This document shows, piece by piece, positions 5,582 to 12,737 of a stretch of 21,266 nucleotides of DNA. Both the position numbers and the translations under genes were made by a program. This DNA comes from an archaeon UBA168 (lineage in GTDB: Archaea; Thermoproteota; Thermoprotei_A; Marsarchaeales; UBA168), in NCBI GenBank assembly GCA_002507085.1, contig DAYW01000018.1, positions 11,748 through 33,013 of the forward strand, read 5' to 3'. Under the pieces are notes generated by a model that saw only the letters and a program-made list of their open reading frames with translations, ran no database searches and was not told where the DNA came from. Position 1 is the stretch's first letter, and the number at the start of each line of letters is the position of its first letter.

Positions 5582-6622
5582 GTGTTGCGCTTGGCGATCC
5601 ATGGAGCTGACGTTTGGAGGGATGGAAAGCCCCTAAACGTCATCGATTTCAGCAGCAACGTGAACCCGCTTGCCCCTCCTAAGGGGCTATTACCGTACCT
5701 CAGGAAGGCCGTTGGCCTATCTAGGCACTACCCAGAAGCAGATGCCATTTCGGCCCGCGCCGCTCTTGCCTCTTTTCATGGGTTAAGTGCGAAAAACATC
5801 GTGGTTGGAAATGGAGCCAATGAGCTCATTCACCTGATTTCTTCTGCAGTCCCAAAGGGAAAAGCGCTGATCCTAGCTCCGACTTACAGCGAGTACGAAC
5901 AGGCCGCAATAGGCCATGGGCTAAAGCCTTACTTTTACGTGAGTAAGCATCCCTTTGACGTCAACTTGAGCGACGTCAAGATAGAACCAGGAACCTCCCT
6001 AATATTTTTGTGCAATCCCAACAACCCCACTGGAAAGGTCATAAGGAGAGACGCCGTCGTTGACTTCCAGCGCAGGGCGGAGGCCGCAGGCGCAACCTTA
6101 GTGGTAGACGAGGTCCATATGGACCTCTGCGATCAAGAGGAACAAAGCGTGATAAAAGAAGGGCTAGAAAACACCGTGGTGTTGAGATCCCTCACAAAAC
6201 TCCTCGGAGTACCCGGCTTGCGTTTGGGATATTCGGTTTCCTCTCCTAAGTGGGTATCCAAAATAGACGCGGTAAGGCCATCTTGGAACGTAAACGTGCT
6301 CTCAATCGAGGTTGCGAAGAACTGGCTCGATTCGAATTTCATTCGCGAAAGCAAAGCCTATGCTTCGCGTGAGAGACAGTACCTTTCCAACTCACTTGCG
6401 AGGCTTGGGTTTGAGGTCATACCTTCTCACGCCGATTACCTTTTGGCCAAGATCAAGGGAATGACGTCAGCTGAGCTAAAAGAAAAACTCCTTGGCAAGG
6501 GGCTTCTAATAAGGGACGCTTCAACCATTAGGGGACTGAATAATCAGTACATTAGGATCGGAGCCCTTTCCCACAGCAAAAACGCGAGGCTTTTGCGCGC
6601 CATTAAAGAGCTACTAACTTGA
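5582..6622 (+). CDS. cobD: L-threonine-O-3-phosphate decarboxylase (CobD), PLP-dependent
   Basis: A 346-residue fold-type I aminotransferase-like protein. The N-terminus NVIDFSSNVNPLAPP (19-33) is the CobD hallmark (DFS-x-NVNP). FLCNPNNPTG (142-151), VVDEVHMDL (174-182) and the PLP-lysine motif SLTKLLGVPGLRLGY (203-217, Lys206) complete the active site. CobD makes 1-amino-2-propanol phosphate, which is joined to cobyric acid to give cobinamide phosphate in the lower arm of the corrin. Histidinol-phosphate aminotransferase is the nearest alternative, but the NVNP motif and the neighbouring corrinoid-type ABC transporter favour CobD. It starts at GTG, 2 nt after the regulator, and its 3' end overlaps the convergent btuD by 9 nt. 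Confidence 0.85.
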   Translation: MLRLAIHGADVWRDGKPLNVIDFSSNVNPLAPPKGLLPYLRKAVGLSRHYPEADAISARAALASFHGLSAKNIVVGNGANELIHLISSAVPKGKALILAPTYSEYEQAAIGHGLKPYFYVSKHPFDVNLSDVKIEPGTSLIFLCNPNNPTGKVIRRDAVVDFQRRAEAAGATLVVDEVHMDLCDQEEQSVIKEGLENTVVLRSLTKLLGVPGLRLGYSVSSPKWVSKIDAVRPSWNVNVLSIEVAKNWLDSNFIRESKAYASRERQYLSNSLARLGFEVIPSHADYLLAKIKGMTSAELKEKLLGKGLLIRDASTIRGLNNQYIRIGALSHSKNARLLRAIKELLT

Positions 6623-7399
6623 GCTGTCCGAAAAAATGGGTATCACGTGAAAAACTGGCTTGTACTCTATGATCACCTTAACTCCGTATACGCGGCTTAT
6701 CAGTTCTGACGTAAGCACATCCCTAGGCTTGCCCTGTGCCAGCACGGCGCCCTCCTTCACAACAATTATCCTGTCAGAGTACTGCCCGGCCAGCGTAAGG
6801 TCGTGGAACGTAGCAACTATGCTTCTCTTTCTGGTAAGTGAGCGGGCCAACTCCATGATCTCCTGCTGCGCTTTCAGGTCCAAATGGGATGTCGGTTCGT
6901 CCATTAAGATCGCGCGCTGCCCCTGAACGACTCCCCTAGCGAGCATCACCCTTTGAAGCTCTCCTCCGCTCAAGGTGTTGATCTGCCTGTCTCTTAGATG
7001 AAGAGCTCCAAGCTCCCTAAGCGCGTCAGCGGCGGCGCTCAGATCTTCGGGTCCCTCATCTTCCCAGCGACTAAGGTACGGATAGCGGCCTAAAAGAACA
7101 AAGTCCATGACCGTTAGGGTTGAAACCGGAGGTTCCTGAGGGACCACGGATAAAAACCTGGCTATATCTCTCCTTTTTAGCTTGGTCATGGGAACCCCGC
7201 CGTAGTATATGGTACCCTTGTAAGGGAGAAAACCCGCGATGGCGCGTATGAGCGTCGTTTTTCCTGACCCATTTGGGCCGACAATGCCAACCAGCTCGGC
7301 CTCTTCCACGCTCAGGTTCACATCCCTAAGGACCTCTTTTTTTCCAAAGCTCACCGTTACGCCTTCGCACCTGATTACCTCAGCCAAATCACTCACCAT
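6614..7399 (-). CDS. btuD: Cobalamin/siderophore-type ABC transporter ATPase
   Basis: A 261-residue ABC ATPase with Walker A GPNGSGKT (41-48), Q-loop VPQEP (86-90), signature LSGGELQRV (143-151), Walker B AILMDEP (163-169) and H-loop His199. It belongs to the FepC/BtuD-like group pairing with FecCD permeases, and would power corrinoid import through two BtuC subunits. The ATG overlaps the end of btuC by 11 nt and is preceded by GAGGGG, a Shine-Dalgarno site, so it is translationally coupled. Specificity cannot be read from the ATPase; the corrinoid call rests on the operon and the convergent cobD. Iron-siderophore or heme uptake remains possible. Confidence 0.85.
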   Translation of the reverse strand: MVSDLAEVIRCEGVTVSFGKKEVLRDVNLSVEEAELVGIVGPNGSGKTTLIRAIAGFLPYKGTIYYGGVPMTKLKRRDIARFLSVVPQEPPVSTLTVMDFVLLGRYPYLSRWEDEGPEDLSAAADALRELGALHLRDRQINTLSGGELQRVMLARGVVQGQRAILMDEPTSHLDLKAQQEIMELARSLTRKRSIVATFHDLTLAGQYSDRIIVVKEGAVLAQGKPRDVLTSELISRVYGVKVIIEYKPVFHVIPIFSDSSS

Positions 7400-8408
7400 A
7401 TCCCCTCTTCTTCAAAATAAAGAAGAAGAAGGGCACTCCCACGAAGGCGGTAATTATCCCTATGGGAATCTCCAGCGGGGCCATGGCGGTCCTGGCTAAA
7501 TCGTCGCAAAGAAGGAGAAATATGCCTCCCATGATCGCGCTAAAGGGAAGGAGAACGCGGTGCGCAGAGCCAAGGGACATCCTAGTCATGTGCGGGATCA
7601 TCAGCCCAACGAAACCTATGAGACCGCTTACCGAGACCACCGTCGCAACCATGAGCGCCGTGATGGACATGAGCGCCACCTTGACGTTTTTCACGTTAAC
7701 GCCCACATAAAGGGCGTCCTCGTCACCTAGGCTCAAAGCATCGAGGTCCCTTCTAAACGCATAAAGCGCAAACGCGCATATGGTAACTACAGCAAAAACA
7801 AAGGGTATCTCTTGCCATTCTGCGTCGGCAAGGCTTCCCAGCAGCCAAAATATCACTTCGGGCCTCTGCGAGGCGTTGACGTATATGACAAAGGATGAAA
7901 GCGAACCAAAGAGCAGGCTTACCGCGATGCCTGAAAGAAGGAGAACCCCAGATGAGGTCCCAATAACCGATGAGGGACCCAACGCGCGGGCTAGCGCGTA
8001 GACCAGAAAGGTCGATAGGAGGGCAAAGGCAAAGGCCATGATCTGCATAGTGTAAGGCCCAAGAAAGTAAAGGGAAAGCGTAGACGCCAGAGATGCGCCA
8101 AGCGCCGCCCCGCTCGAAAGGCCGATCACGTATGGCTCAGCCATGGGGTTCCGGAACATGGCCTGAACCACTACGCCTCCCATGGCCAAGGACGCCCCCA
8201 CTAGAAGGGCAAGTATTACCCTTGGCAACCTTAGGTAATAGATTATGTCCCAGTAAACGACCGCAGGCTTAGGAAAACCAGGCAAAAATCCGAGGAAAAA
8301 ACCCGCGACTGCCGATGGCGGTATCCTCACCGGGCCTATTATCAACGAAAGAAAGAAGCTGGCCAAAAAAACCAGTGCCAGCAGGGGTTTCATGAAGCGC
8401 CGCGCCAT
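7389..8408 (-). CDS. btuC: Cobalamin/siderophore-type ABC transporter permease
   Basis: A 339-residue FecCD/BtuC-family permease with about nine to ten transmembrane helices. Landmarks are the N-terminal helix ALVFLASFFLSLIIGPVRI, YLRLPRVILALLVGASLAMGGVVVQAMFRNPMAEPYVIGLSSGAALGA (about 58-105; LRLPR and NP-x-AEP-x-x-G-x-SSGA are family signatures), and SVSGLIGFVGLMIPHMTRM, which contains the cytoplasmic coupling helix contacting the ATPase. Length is normal for the family. The ATG lies 2 nt after the btuF stop. As a homodimer it would form the membrane channel for corrinoid taken from BtuF. Confidence 0.88.
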   Translation of the reverse strand: MARRFMKPLLALVFLASFFLSLIIGPVRIPPSAVAGFFLGFLPGFPKPAVVYWDIIYYLRLPRVILALLVGASLAMGGVVVQAMFRNPMAEPYVIGLSSGAALGASLASTLSLYFLGPYTMQIMAFAFALLSTFLVYALARALGPSSVIGTSSGVLLLSGIAVSLLFGSLSSFVIYVNASQRPEVIFWLLGSLADAEWQEIPFVFAVVTICAFALYAFRRDLDALSLGDEDALYVGVNVKNVKVALMSITALMVATVVSVSGLIGFVGLMIPHMTRMSLGSAHRVLLPFSAIMGGIFLLLCDDLARTAMAPLEIPIGIITAFVGVPFFFFILKKRGYGE

Positions 8409-8410
8409 AG

Positions 8411-9484
8411 CTAGCGCCTCCTTTCGTAAGCCACCACGATCAAAACCACGACGACGGCTACCAGTGCAGCTATTCCATAATCTACGTAAGGTATTCCCTC
8501 ACTCGCATTCACGTGCATGGGGCGAGGGGACGTGATGTTCTCGGTCCCAGTGTCCGCAGGACATGGAGGTACTTCGAACCCCTTCATGGCGTTAGGGTGG
8601 AGGGCCTCAGCCAGCCACACTATCCCATAGACAAGCCTGTAAGTTGGTTGAGCAAACCATCCTTCATGTGGTATCACGTATACCCTGTCATCGTGAACTG
8701 CGGACGTGGCCATGAACGGCATCTGGTTTATAACGCTGGCGTTGGCGTACTGATCTAGTATGAGCACCGACGGGTTCTCGCTCAGTATGTCTTCAGGGCT
8801 GATGATGCCCCAACCAGATATGTTGGATGCTATGTTCTCGCCACCGGCCAGCTGTATCATCGAGTTTATAAAGGTCCCGCTTCCACCTGTCCAATAGCCA
8901 CCCGTGGTATCCAAAAGATAGAAGGCCTTCGTCTTGTAACCGGGCAACCTTGACTGAACACCCGTTATCACGGTGTTCATCCAGTTCACTATCTGCTCGG
9001 CTTTCTGTTGTGTGTCCGTGGCGTTCCCGATAAGCATGATGTCGCGCTCGACGCCCTGAATTGTGGTAGCGTTCAACACGAGCACGGTAAGGTTCATGCT
9101 CCTAAGCTTTTGTATGTCCTGAGGCGAGTTTATGCTGGAGGCAAGCACCAGCTGCGGCTTCAGCTCCTCTATCTCGTCAAAATCTATGCCGTAATAACTG
9201 CCCACGCTGGTCAGGTTCTTCACCTGAGGGGCTATGGTTGCGCACACGTACTCGTTGGCAAGACCGCCGACAAGGTAATTGCCAAGGCCGAGACCGTAAA
9301 CCAGTATGGTGTTGCTAGGAGCCAGGGACACTATCCTGGTCGGTTTCTGGTATATCGTTACGACGCTGCCATCGTCATCCACAAGCCTTACGGGATAGTA
9401 TGACCCCTGCGCAAATGCCGGCCTGTAAAACGACAACACTACCATCAGCAATAGGACGATGGGCAAAACACGAGCTAGCCTCAT
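8411..9484 (-). CDS. btuF: Membrane-anchored corrinoid-type substrate-binding protein
   Basis: A 357-residue cluster-A/BtuF-like binding protein. It has an N-terminal signal peptide (VLPIVLLLMVVLSF, possible cleavage after AFA at about residue 25), the class-opening segment PTRIVSLAPSNTILVYGLGLG (47-67) and the second-lobe helix region around NSMIQLAGGENIA. A C-terminal helix (GIAALVAVVVVLIVVAYERRR) anchors it outside the cell, as is common in archaea, which lack a periplasm. It captures corrinoid (or an iron chelate) and delivers it to BtuC. It starts 8 nt after nrdG but has its own TATA box and a palindromic operator inside the end of nrdG. Confidence 0.85.
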   Translation of the reverse strand: MRLARVLPIVLLLMVVLSFYRPAFAQGSYYPVRLVDDDGSVVTIYQKPTRIVSLAPSNTILVYGLGLGNYLVGGLANEYVCATIAPQVKNLTSVGSYYGIDFDEIEELKPQLVLASSINSPQDIQKLRSMNLTVLVLNATTIQGVERDIMLIGNATDTQQKAEQIVNWMNTVITGVQSRLPGYKTKAFYLLDTTGGYWTGGSGTFINSMIQLAGGENIASNISGWGIISPEDILSENPSVLILDQYANASVINQMPFMATSAVHDDRVYVIPHEGWFAQPTYRLVYGIVWLAEALHPNAMKGFEVPPCPADTGTENITSPRPMHVNASEGIPYVDYGIAALVAVVVVLIVVAYERRR

Positions 9485-9492
9485 TTTGATCG

Positions 9493-10203
9493 CTATCCTA
9501 GATTCGCCGTATTTAAGATTTTGGATAATTTATCCAATTCTTCCATTCCTTCTTCAAGTCCGCTAAAGCAGTGAACCTTGCACCATGCGTCATCCCTAGG
9601 CTCCGTAAGAGGTGGGCCAAGTAGCCTGTTCAAAACGAAATAATGAGGAAATTTCAGGTGCGGGACCACCGCGCGGAGCAGGCCTTCATAGGCGCTTAAC
9701 GGATATCCCTTAGCTATAGGAATCCTAAGCTCCGCCTGCACGCGCGCGCCAGCAAGCAGGTCAAGGGATTTTAGGAAGTTCGAAAACGTCACGGAGCTTG
9801 CAGCTTCGCTGTACCCGTAAAACTCAGGCAGCTTCAAATCCGTTGCTATGTGGTCGACCAAGGGCAGGACTTCCTTGAGCAACCATGGCAAGGTCAAGTT
9901 CGAGTTGAGCGAAATTTTTACACCGTAGCTCTTAAGCTCCTTAAGAAGCCCTTTCAACTCCTCGACCTGCATGAGCGGTTCACCCCCAGTTACGTGAAAA
10001 TAGTCTATGAGGTTTAGGACCGACAACAGGTCGTCTTTCATTTTTTCGGTGTCAACTTCAGAGCAAACCTCACGGGAACCGTTGGCAATCTTCCAGTTAT
10101 GGCAAAAAGGGCACCGCAGGTTGCAACCACAGAGCCAAAGCGTGAACGTTACCTTTCCTTTAACGTCCACCAGGGATATGGGCCTCCAGCCAGCCCCCTT
10201 CAA
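9493..10203 (-). CDS. nrdG: Anaerobic ribonucleotide reductase activase (radical SAM)
   Basis: A 236-residue radical SAM protein. The CX3CX2C motif, Cys27-Cys31-Cys34 in LCGCNLRCPFC, holds the 4Fe-4S cluster, and HVTGGEPLMQ (about 70-79) is the SAM-binding GGEP motif. It generates the glycyl radical on NrdD. The start is TTG, overlapping the nrdD stop as TTGA, so the two are translationally coupled. Family members range from about 150 residues in bacteria to about 230 in archaea and Thermotoga-like groups, so this is the longer form with a C-terminal extension. The last 45 bp of the gene contain the btuF operator and promoter. Confidence 0.9.
   Translation of the reverse strand: MKGAGWRPISLVDVKGKVTFTLWLCGCNLRCPFCHNWKIANGSREVCSEVDTEKMKDDLLSVLNLIDYFHVTGGEPLMQVEELKGLLKELKSYGVKISLNSNLTLPWLLKEVLPLVDHIATDLKLPEFYGYSEAASSVTFSNFLKSLDLLAGARVQAELRIPIAKGYPLSAYEGLLRAVVPHLKFPHYFVLNRLLGPPLTEPRDDAWCKVHCFSGLEEGMEELDKLSKILNTANLG
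9511..9537 (-). promoter_or_regulatory. btuF promoter with 17-bp palindromic operator, copy 2
   Basis: On the plus strand TTGGATAATTTATCCAA (9521-9537) has perfect 8-bp inverted arms about one base. Three bases away lies ATTTAAG (9511-9517), which on the minus strand is the TATA box CTTAAAT, centred 30 bp before the btuF ATG. It sits inside the 3' end of nrdG. An identical arrangement precedes nrdD. Because the operator is on the far side of the BRE/TATA, the regulator could be an activator; a repressor cannot be excluded. Confidence 0.75.
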
Positions 10204-12071
10204 GTCGATCGCCCTAGATCATAGTGATCCCTAGTCCAGAATTCCTTGCGCCTAGCTGGGTTCCAGTTTTTGAGTGGCCTGTAATATCCAATGATCCTGC
10301 TCCATATGTCCACCTTTTCAGACCCGCACTTCGGGCATCTGGTGTATATGCCGGTAAAGCTCAACCCGCAATTCCTGCAAACGGTCAAGGCGGGCGTATA
10401 GCTCCAGTAAACCAGATCCGTGTTGATAAGCTTCTTTGTGAGCGTTGCCAACGCCTCAGGGTCAGGTCTCTCTCCTAGGAAGATGTGCATCATGACTCCT
10501 CCGGTAAACGAGCGCTGAACTCCAGCTTCGATCTCAACGCGATCGGAAAGTTGCAGCGAGCCGTAGTAAGGCGCTATACTGGTGCTGTATATGGGATCGG
10601 TCTCCCTTGGCAAGAAGGCCAAAAGCTCTGGGAAGTCCCTAAGGTCTGAAAGGGCCAGCTTAGGGGCCGCGGATTCCCCGGGTATCTCTTCAACGTTCCA
10701 AGGGATCCCTGTTTCCCTCATCCACTCCCTTGCGCGTTTGACCGCGAAGTCAACAAACTGCTTCATCAGATCCCTTGCCCTTAACCAATCCTTCCTGTTC
10801 CCGTCATACCACAGACCTGGCTGGTTCATGTATATGGCCGCGGCTTCAGGCAGACCAAGCAGCCCAATTGTGTTGAAGTGATTGGCCGGAAACTCTGGCA
10901 GGTATTCTCTGATCGCCCAGTAAAAGGATGGATAGGAGCTGAAAAGCCTCACGTACCTTTCTCTTAGCCATTCCTCCGCTACCCTCACCTTGCTCAGCTC
11001 CTCATCGTATAGCTCCCACACATCCCGGCGATCGCGCTGAGCCCTCATCACAAGTCTTGGGAGGTTTACATCGGAGGCATTAACCGAACCTGTCGCATCA
11101 GGAAGTGCCCAAATACCTCCAAACGCCTTCCTGTCTTCGCCACCGCTCGAGCTCCCTTCAATCGAAAAGGACTTGGCCATGGCCAGCTCGTTCCTGTCTA
11201 TGTTTATCCTGCAGCACATAGCAAAGCTCGCATCTGGATCAACAACGCGGGTGTTGAGCCAATAGAAGCTTCCCTTATCAGCAGCCGTTTCGAAGATCGA
11301 TTCAAATATTTCAGCATCGTTCCACAGCATGGGCGCTGTTGTCATTAAGGTAGGTATGGGAAACGTAAACGGCTGCCCAATGGCATCTCCGTTCCTTAAA
11401 AGAAGGCTCAGCGCCAGCACGAACTCCTTTGCTTCCTTCTCGTAATTTCCAAGGTTTCCTGCCGCCTTTCCTCCAAAAATCGCCTCATCACCATCAAGCA
11501 TCTTCTTCGAGGCATCAAGCGTGACGGTGAAGTTGGTAAACGGAGTCTGCATGCCGACCCTGCTAGGGTAGTTCAGGTTAAACAGAAGCCTTTGAACTCC
11601 TTGAGCGATGCGCTTGCGCTCCAGCTGATCTGCCCTTATGAATGGACCTGCGTACCACTCCACAGAGGAAAGGGCCTGTGCGCCCGTGAAAAACTGTTGC
11701 AGCGTTATCAGGTAGTTTGCGATGTGATCGACGTACGTATCGAAGTGCTTGGCTGGCAAGGAGTTAACGGTCGAGGTCTTTAGCCCCTTGGTGAGAAGCG
11801 CGTTCATGGAGTGACCGCTGCAATAAGGAAGGTAAACGCTCATAGGTAGTTTGTGAACGTATATCTCTCCCCTCTGCATGGCATCCCTAACAACGGAGGG
11901 GATGAATTTCTCCGCCTCAACCTGAAGGGCTTGCTCCGCAACGTAAGAGAAATACCCGGTGGGTCCAAGGTACTTGTTGGCGTTTTCCAGGACGTCCGGG
12001 GTTTCCCTCTTCACATATCTCAAAAAGCTTTCGCTCGCAGAAAAACCTTCCGATTCCGCCTGCTGGGCCAT
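10200..12071 (-). CDS. nrdD: Anaerobic (class III) ribonucleoside-triphosphate reductase
   Basis: A 623-residue glycyl-radical enzyme that reduces NTPs to dNTPs without oxygen. Visible features: DAMQRGEIYVHKL (63-75), the active-site cysteine region FAMCCRINIDRNE (283-295), TIGLLGLPEA (401-410), a C-terminal zinc site CRNC...CPKC (Cys565, 568, 579, 582), and the radical glycine in SRIIGYYRP (Gly595). The N-terminus goes almost directly into the catalytic domain, so the ATP-cone of about 90 residues seen in many NrdDs is missing. A TATA box 24 bp before the ATG confirms that no upstream part has been overlooked. It heads the nrdDG-btuFCD cluster and its promoter carries the operator also found at btuF. 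Confidence 0.95.
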   Translation of the reverse strand: MAQQAESEGFSASESFLRYVKRETPDVLENANKYLGPTGYFSYVAEQALQVEAEKFIPSVVRDAMQRGEIYVHKLPMSVYLPYCSGHSMNALLTKGLKTSTVNSLPAKHFDTYVDHIANYLITLQQFFTGAQALSSVEWYAGPFIRADQLERKRIAQGVQRLLFNLNYPSRVGMQTPFTNFTVTLDASKKMLDGDEAIFGGKAAGNLGNYEKEAKEFVLALSLLLRNGDAIGQPFTFPIPTLMTTAPMLWNDAEIFESIFETAADKGSFYWLNTRVVDPDASFAMCCRINIDRNELAMAKSFSIEGSSSGGEDRKAFGGIWALPDATGSVNASDVNLPRLVMRAQRDRRDVWELYDEELSKVRVAEEWLRERYVRLFSSYPSFYWAIREYLPEFPANHFNTIGLLGLPEAAAIYMNQPGLWYDGNRKDWLRARDLMKQFVDFAVKRAREWMRETGIPWNVEEIPGESAAPKLALSDLRDFPELLAFLPRETDPIYSTSIAPYYGSLQLSDRVEIEAGVQRSFTGGVMMHIFLGERPDPEALATLTKKLINTDLVYWSYTPALTVCRNCGLSFTGIYTRCPKCGSEKVDIWSRIIGYYRPLKNWNPARRKEFWTRDHYDLGRST

Positions 12072-12091
12072 GCGTCTAATTTAGCAGCTCC

Positions 12092-12118
12092 ATTTAAGGC
12101 TTTGGATAATTTATCCAA
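12092..12118 (-). promoter_or_regulatory. nrdD promoter with 17-bp palindromic operator, copy 1
   Basis: TTGGATAATTTATCCAA at 12102-12118, then three bases, then ATTTAAG at 12092-12098, whose minus-strand reading CTTAAAT is the TATA box 24 bp from the nrdD ATG (leaderless). The palindrome, the three-base spacer length and the TATA sequence all match the btuF copy; only two spacer bases differ. Confidence 0.78.
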
Positions 12119-12186
12119 CTGACGCTCTCAAAGGAGCGCGCAAAGAACCCTCAACCTTTAGCGTTCAACCGAACAAAAATAAGTCG

Positions 12187-12309
12187 TCACGCTTGCTGAA
12201 CGCCCAAAAAGCAAAAGCCTAATGAGATCAGCCCAGCGAGGTGCCCCGCCAAATAAATCTGGCCTAAGTAGCAGCCCAGCGTATTAAGCGAAAATAGACC
12301 ATCACGCAA
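12187..12309 (-). pseudogene. Possible remnant of a membrane protein (rhomboid-like tail)
   Basis: A 40-residue open frame starting at TTG directly after a stop, reading LRDGLFSLNTLGCYLGQIYL followed by AGHLAGLISLGFCFLGVQQA. The composition is membrane-like, and GHLAGL with nearby glycines recalls the last catalytic helix of rhomboid proteases. Nothing before it in any frame completes such a protein. It lies downstream of the zinc-ribbon gene, past a T-rich stretch. It may be a decayed gene, a tiny membrane peptide or chance. The rest of the 279-bp gap at 12072-12350 holds the nrdD promoter and nothing else I can support. Confidence 0.22.
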
Positions 12310-12310
12310 T

Positions 12311-12333
12311 TAAAAACGCGAAAGCGAAAATCC
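12311..12333 (-). terminator. T-rich termination tract after the zinc-ribbon gene
   Basis: Downstream of the stop at 12351, the minus strand reads GGATTTTCGCTTTCGCGTTT and continues TTA, with T-runs of four and five. Such clustered T-runs terminate archaeal transcription. It would close the DUF1512 operon. Confidence 0.35.
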
Positions 12334-12350
12334 TTGATGATGCCCTTCTC

Positions 12351-12737
12351 CTATCTCTCGGATTGGCTTATCGTGTATATTTTCTCAACCACCATGGGGG
12401 TGCCGTCCTTTGGGCAATTGTCTCCTGTCTTACCGACGTAGTCACCGACCATGAAGTCCTTGGTAAGCTGGTATCCACAGGAAGGACATCTGTAAACCGT
12501 GAACGTCCTCTCCGGTATATTGGACGTCGCGTATCCGATCCTGTAGTAGTTCAGGATCGTGACGTACAAAAGCACTATGGCCGCAGCATAGCTTATGAGG
12601 GCAAGAAGCAATCCCATTATCCCATCGGCTATCGACTCGGACCCAAACACTATGAGGAAGAGCGCCAGAACTATTCCTATGATGAGGTTCATGTACCTCA
12701 TGGTGCTGCTTGGCTTTTTCTGGGCTTGCGACGACAA
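12351..12737 (-). CDS. Two-TM protein with C-terminal zinc ribbon, unknown
   Basis: 128 residues from a TTG directly abutting the stop of the DUF1512 gene; an ATG at 12701 (MRYMNLI) would give 116 residues and lose only a polar leader. Two hydrophobic helices (MNLIIGIVLALFLIVFG and IMGLLLALISYAAAIVLLYVTI) are followed by a cytoplasmic ribbon YRCPSCGYQL...NCPKDGTPM, with three Cys and an unpaired fourth ligand (CPSC, then CPKD). The full four-Cys set is therefore incomplete, and Asp or another residue may replace it. Co-transcription with DUF1512 suggests a joint role at the membrane. I know no function. Confidence 0.72.
   Translation of the reverse strand: MSSQAQKKPSSTMRYMNLIIGIVLALFLIVFGSESIADGIMGLLLALISYAAAIVLLYVTILNYYRIGYATSNIPERTFTVYRCPSCGYQLTKDFMVGDYVGKTGDNCPKDGTPMVVEKIYTISQSER

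Noticed and set aside
9485..9492. Cobalamin riboswitch upstream of btuF
   Set aside because: Only 8 bp separate nrdG and btuF, the predicted leader is a few bases long, and no B12-box-like sequence was seen.
12331..12341. TTGATGATG as a C box of a C/D guide RNA
   Set aside because: The base before TGATGA is T rather than a purine, and no D box or C'/D' pair lies at the right distance.
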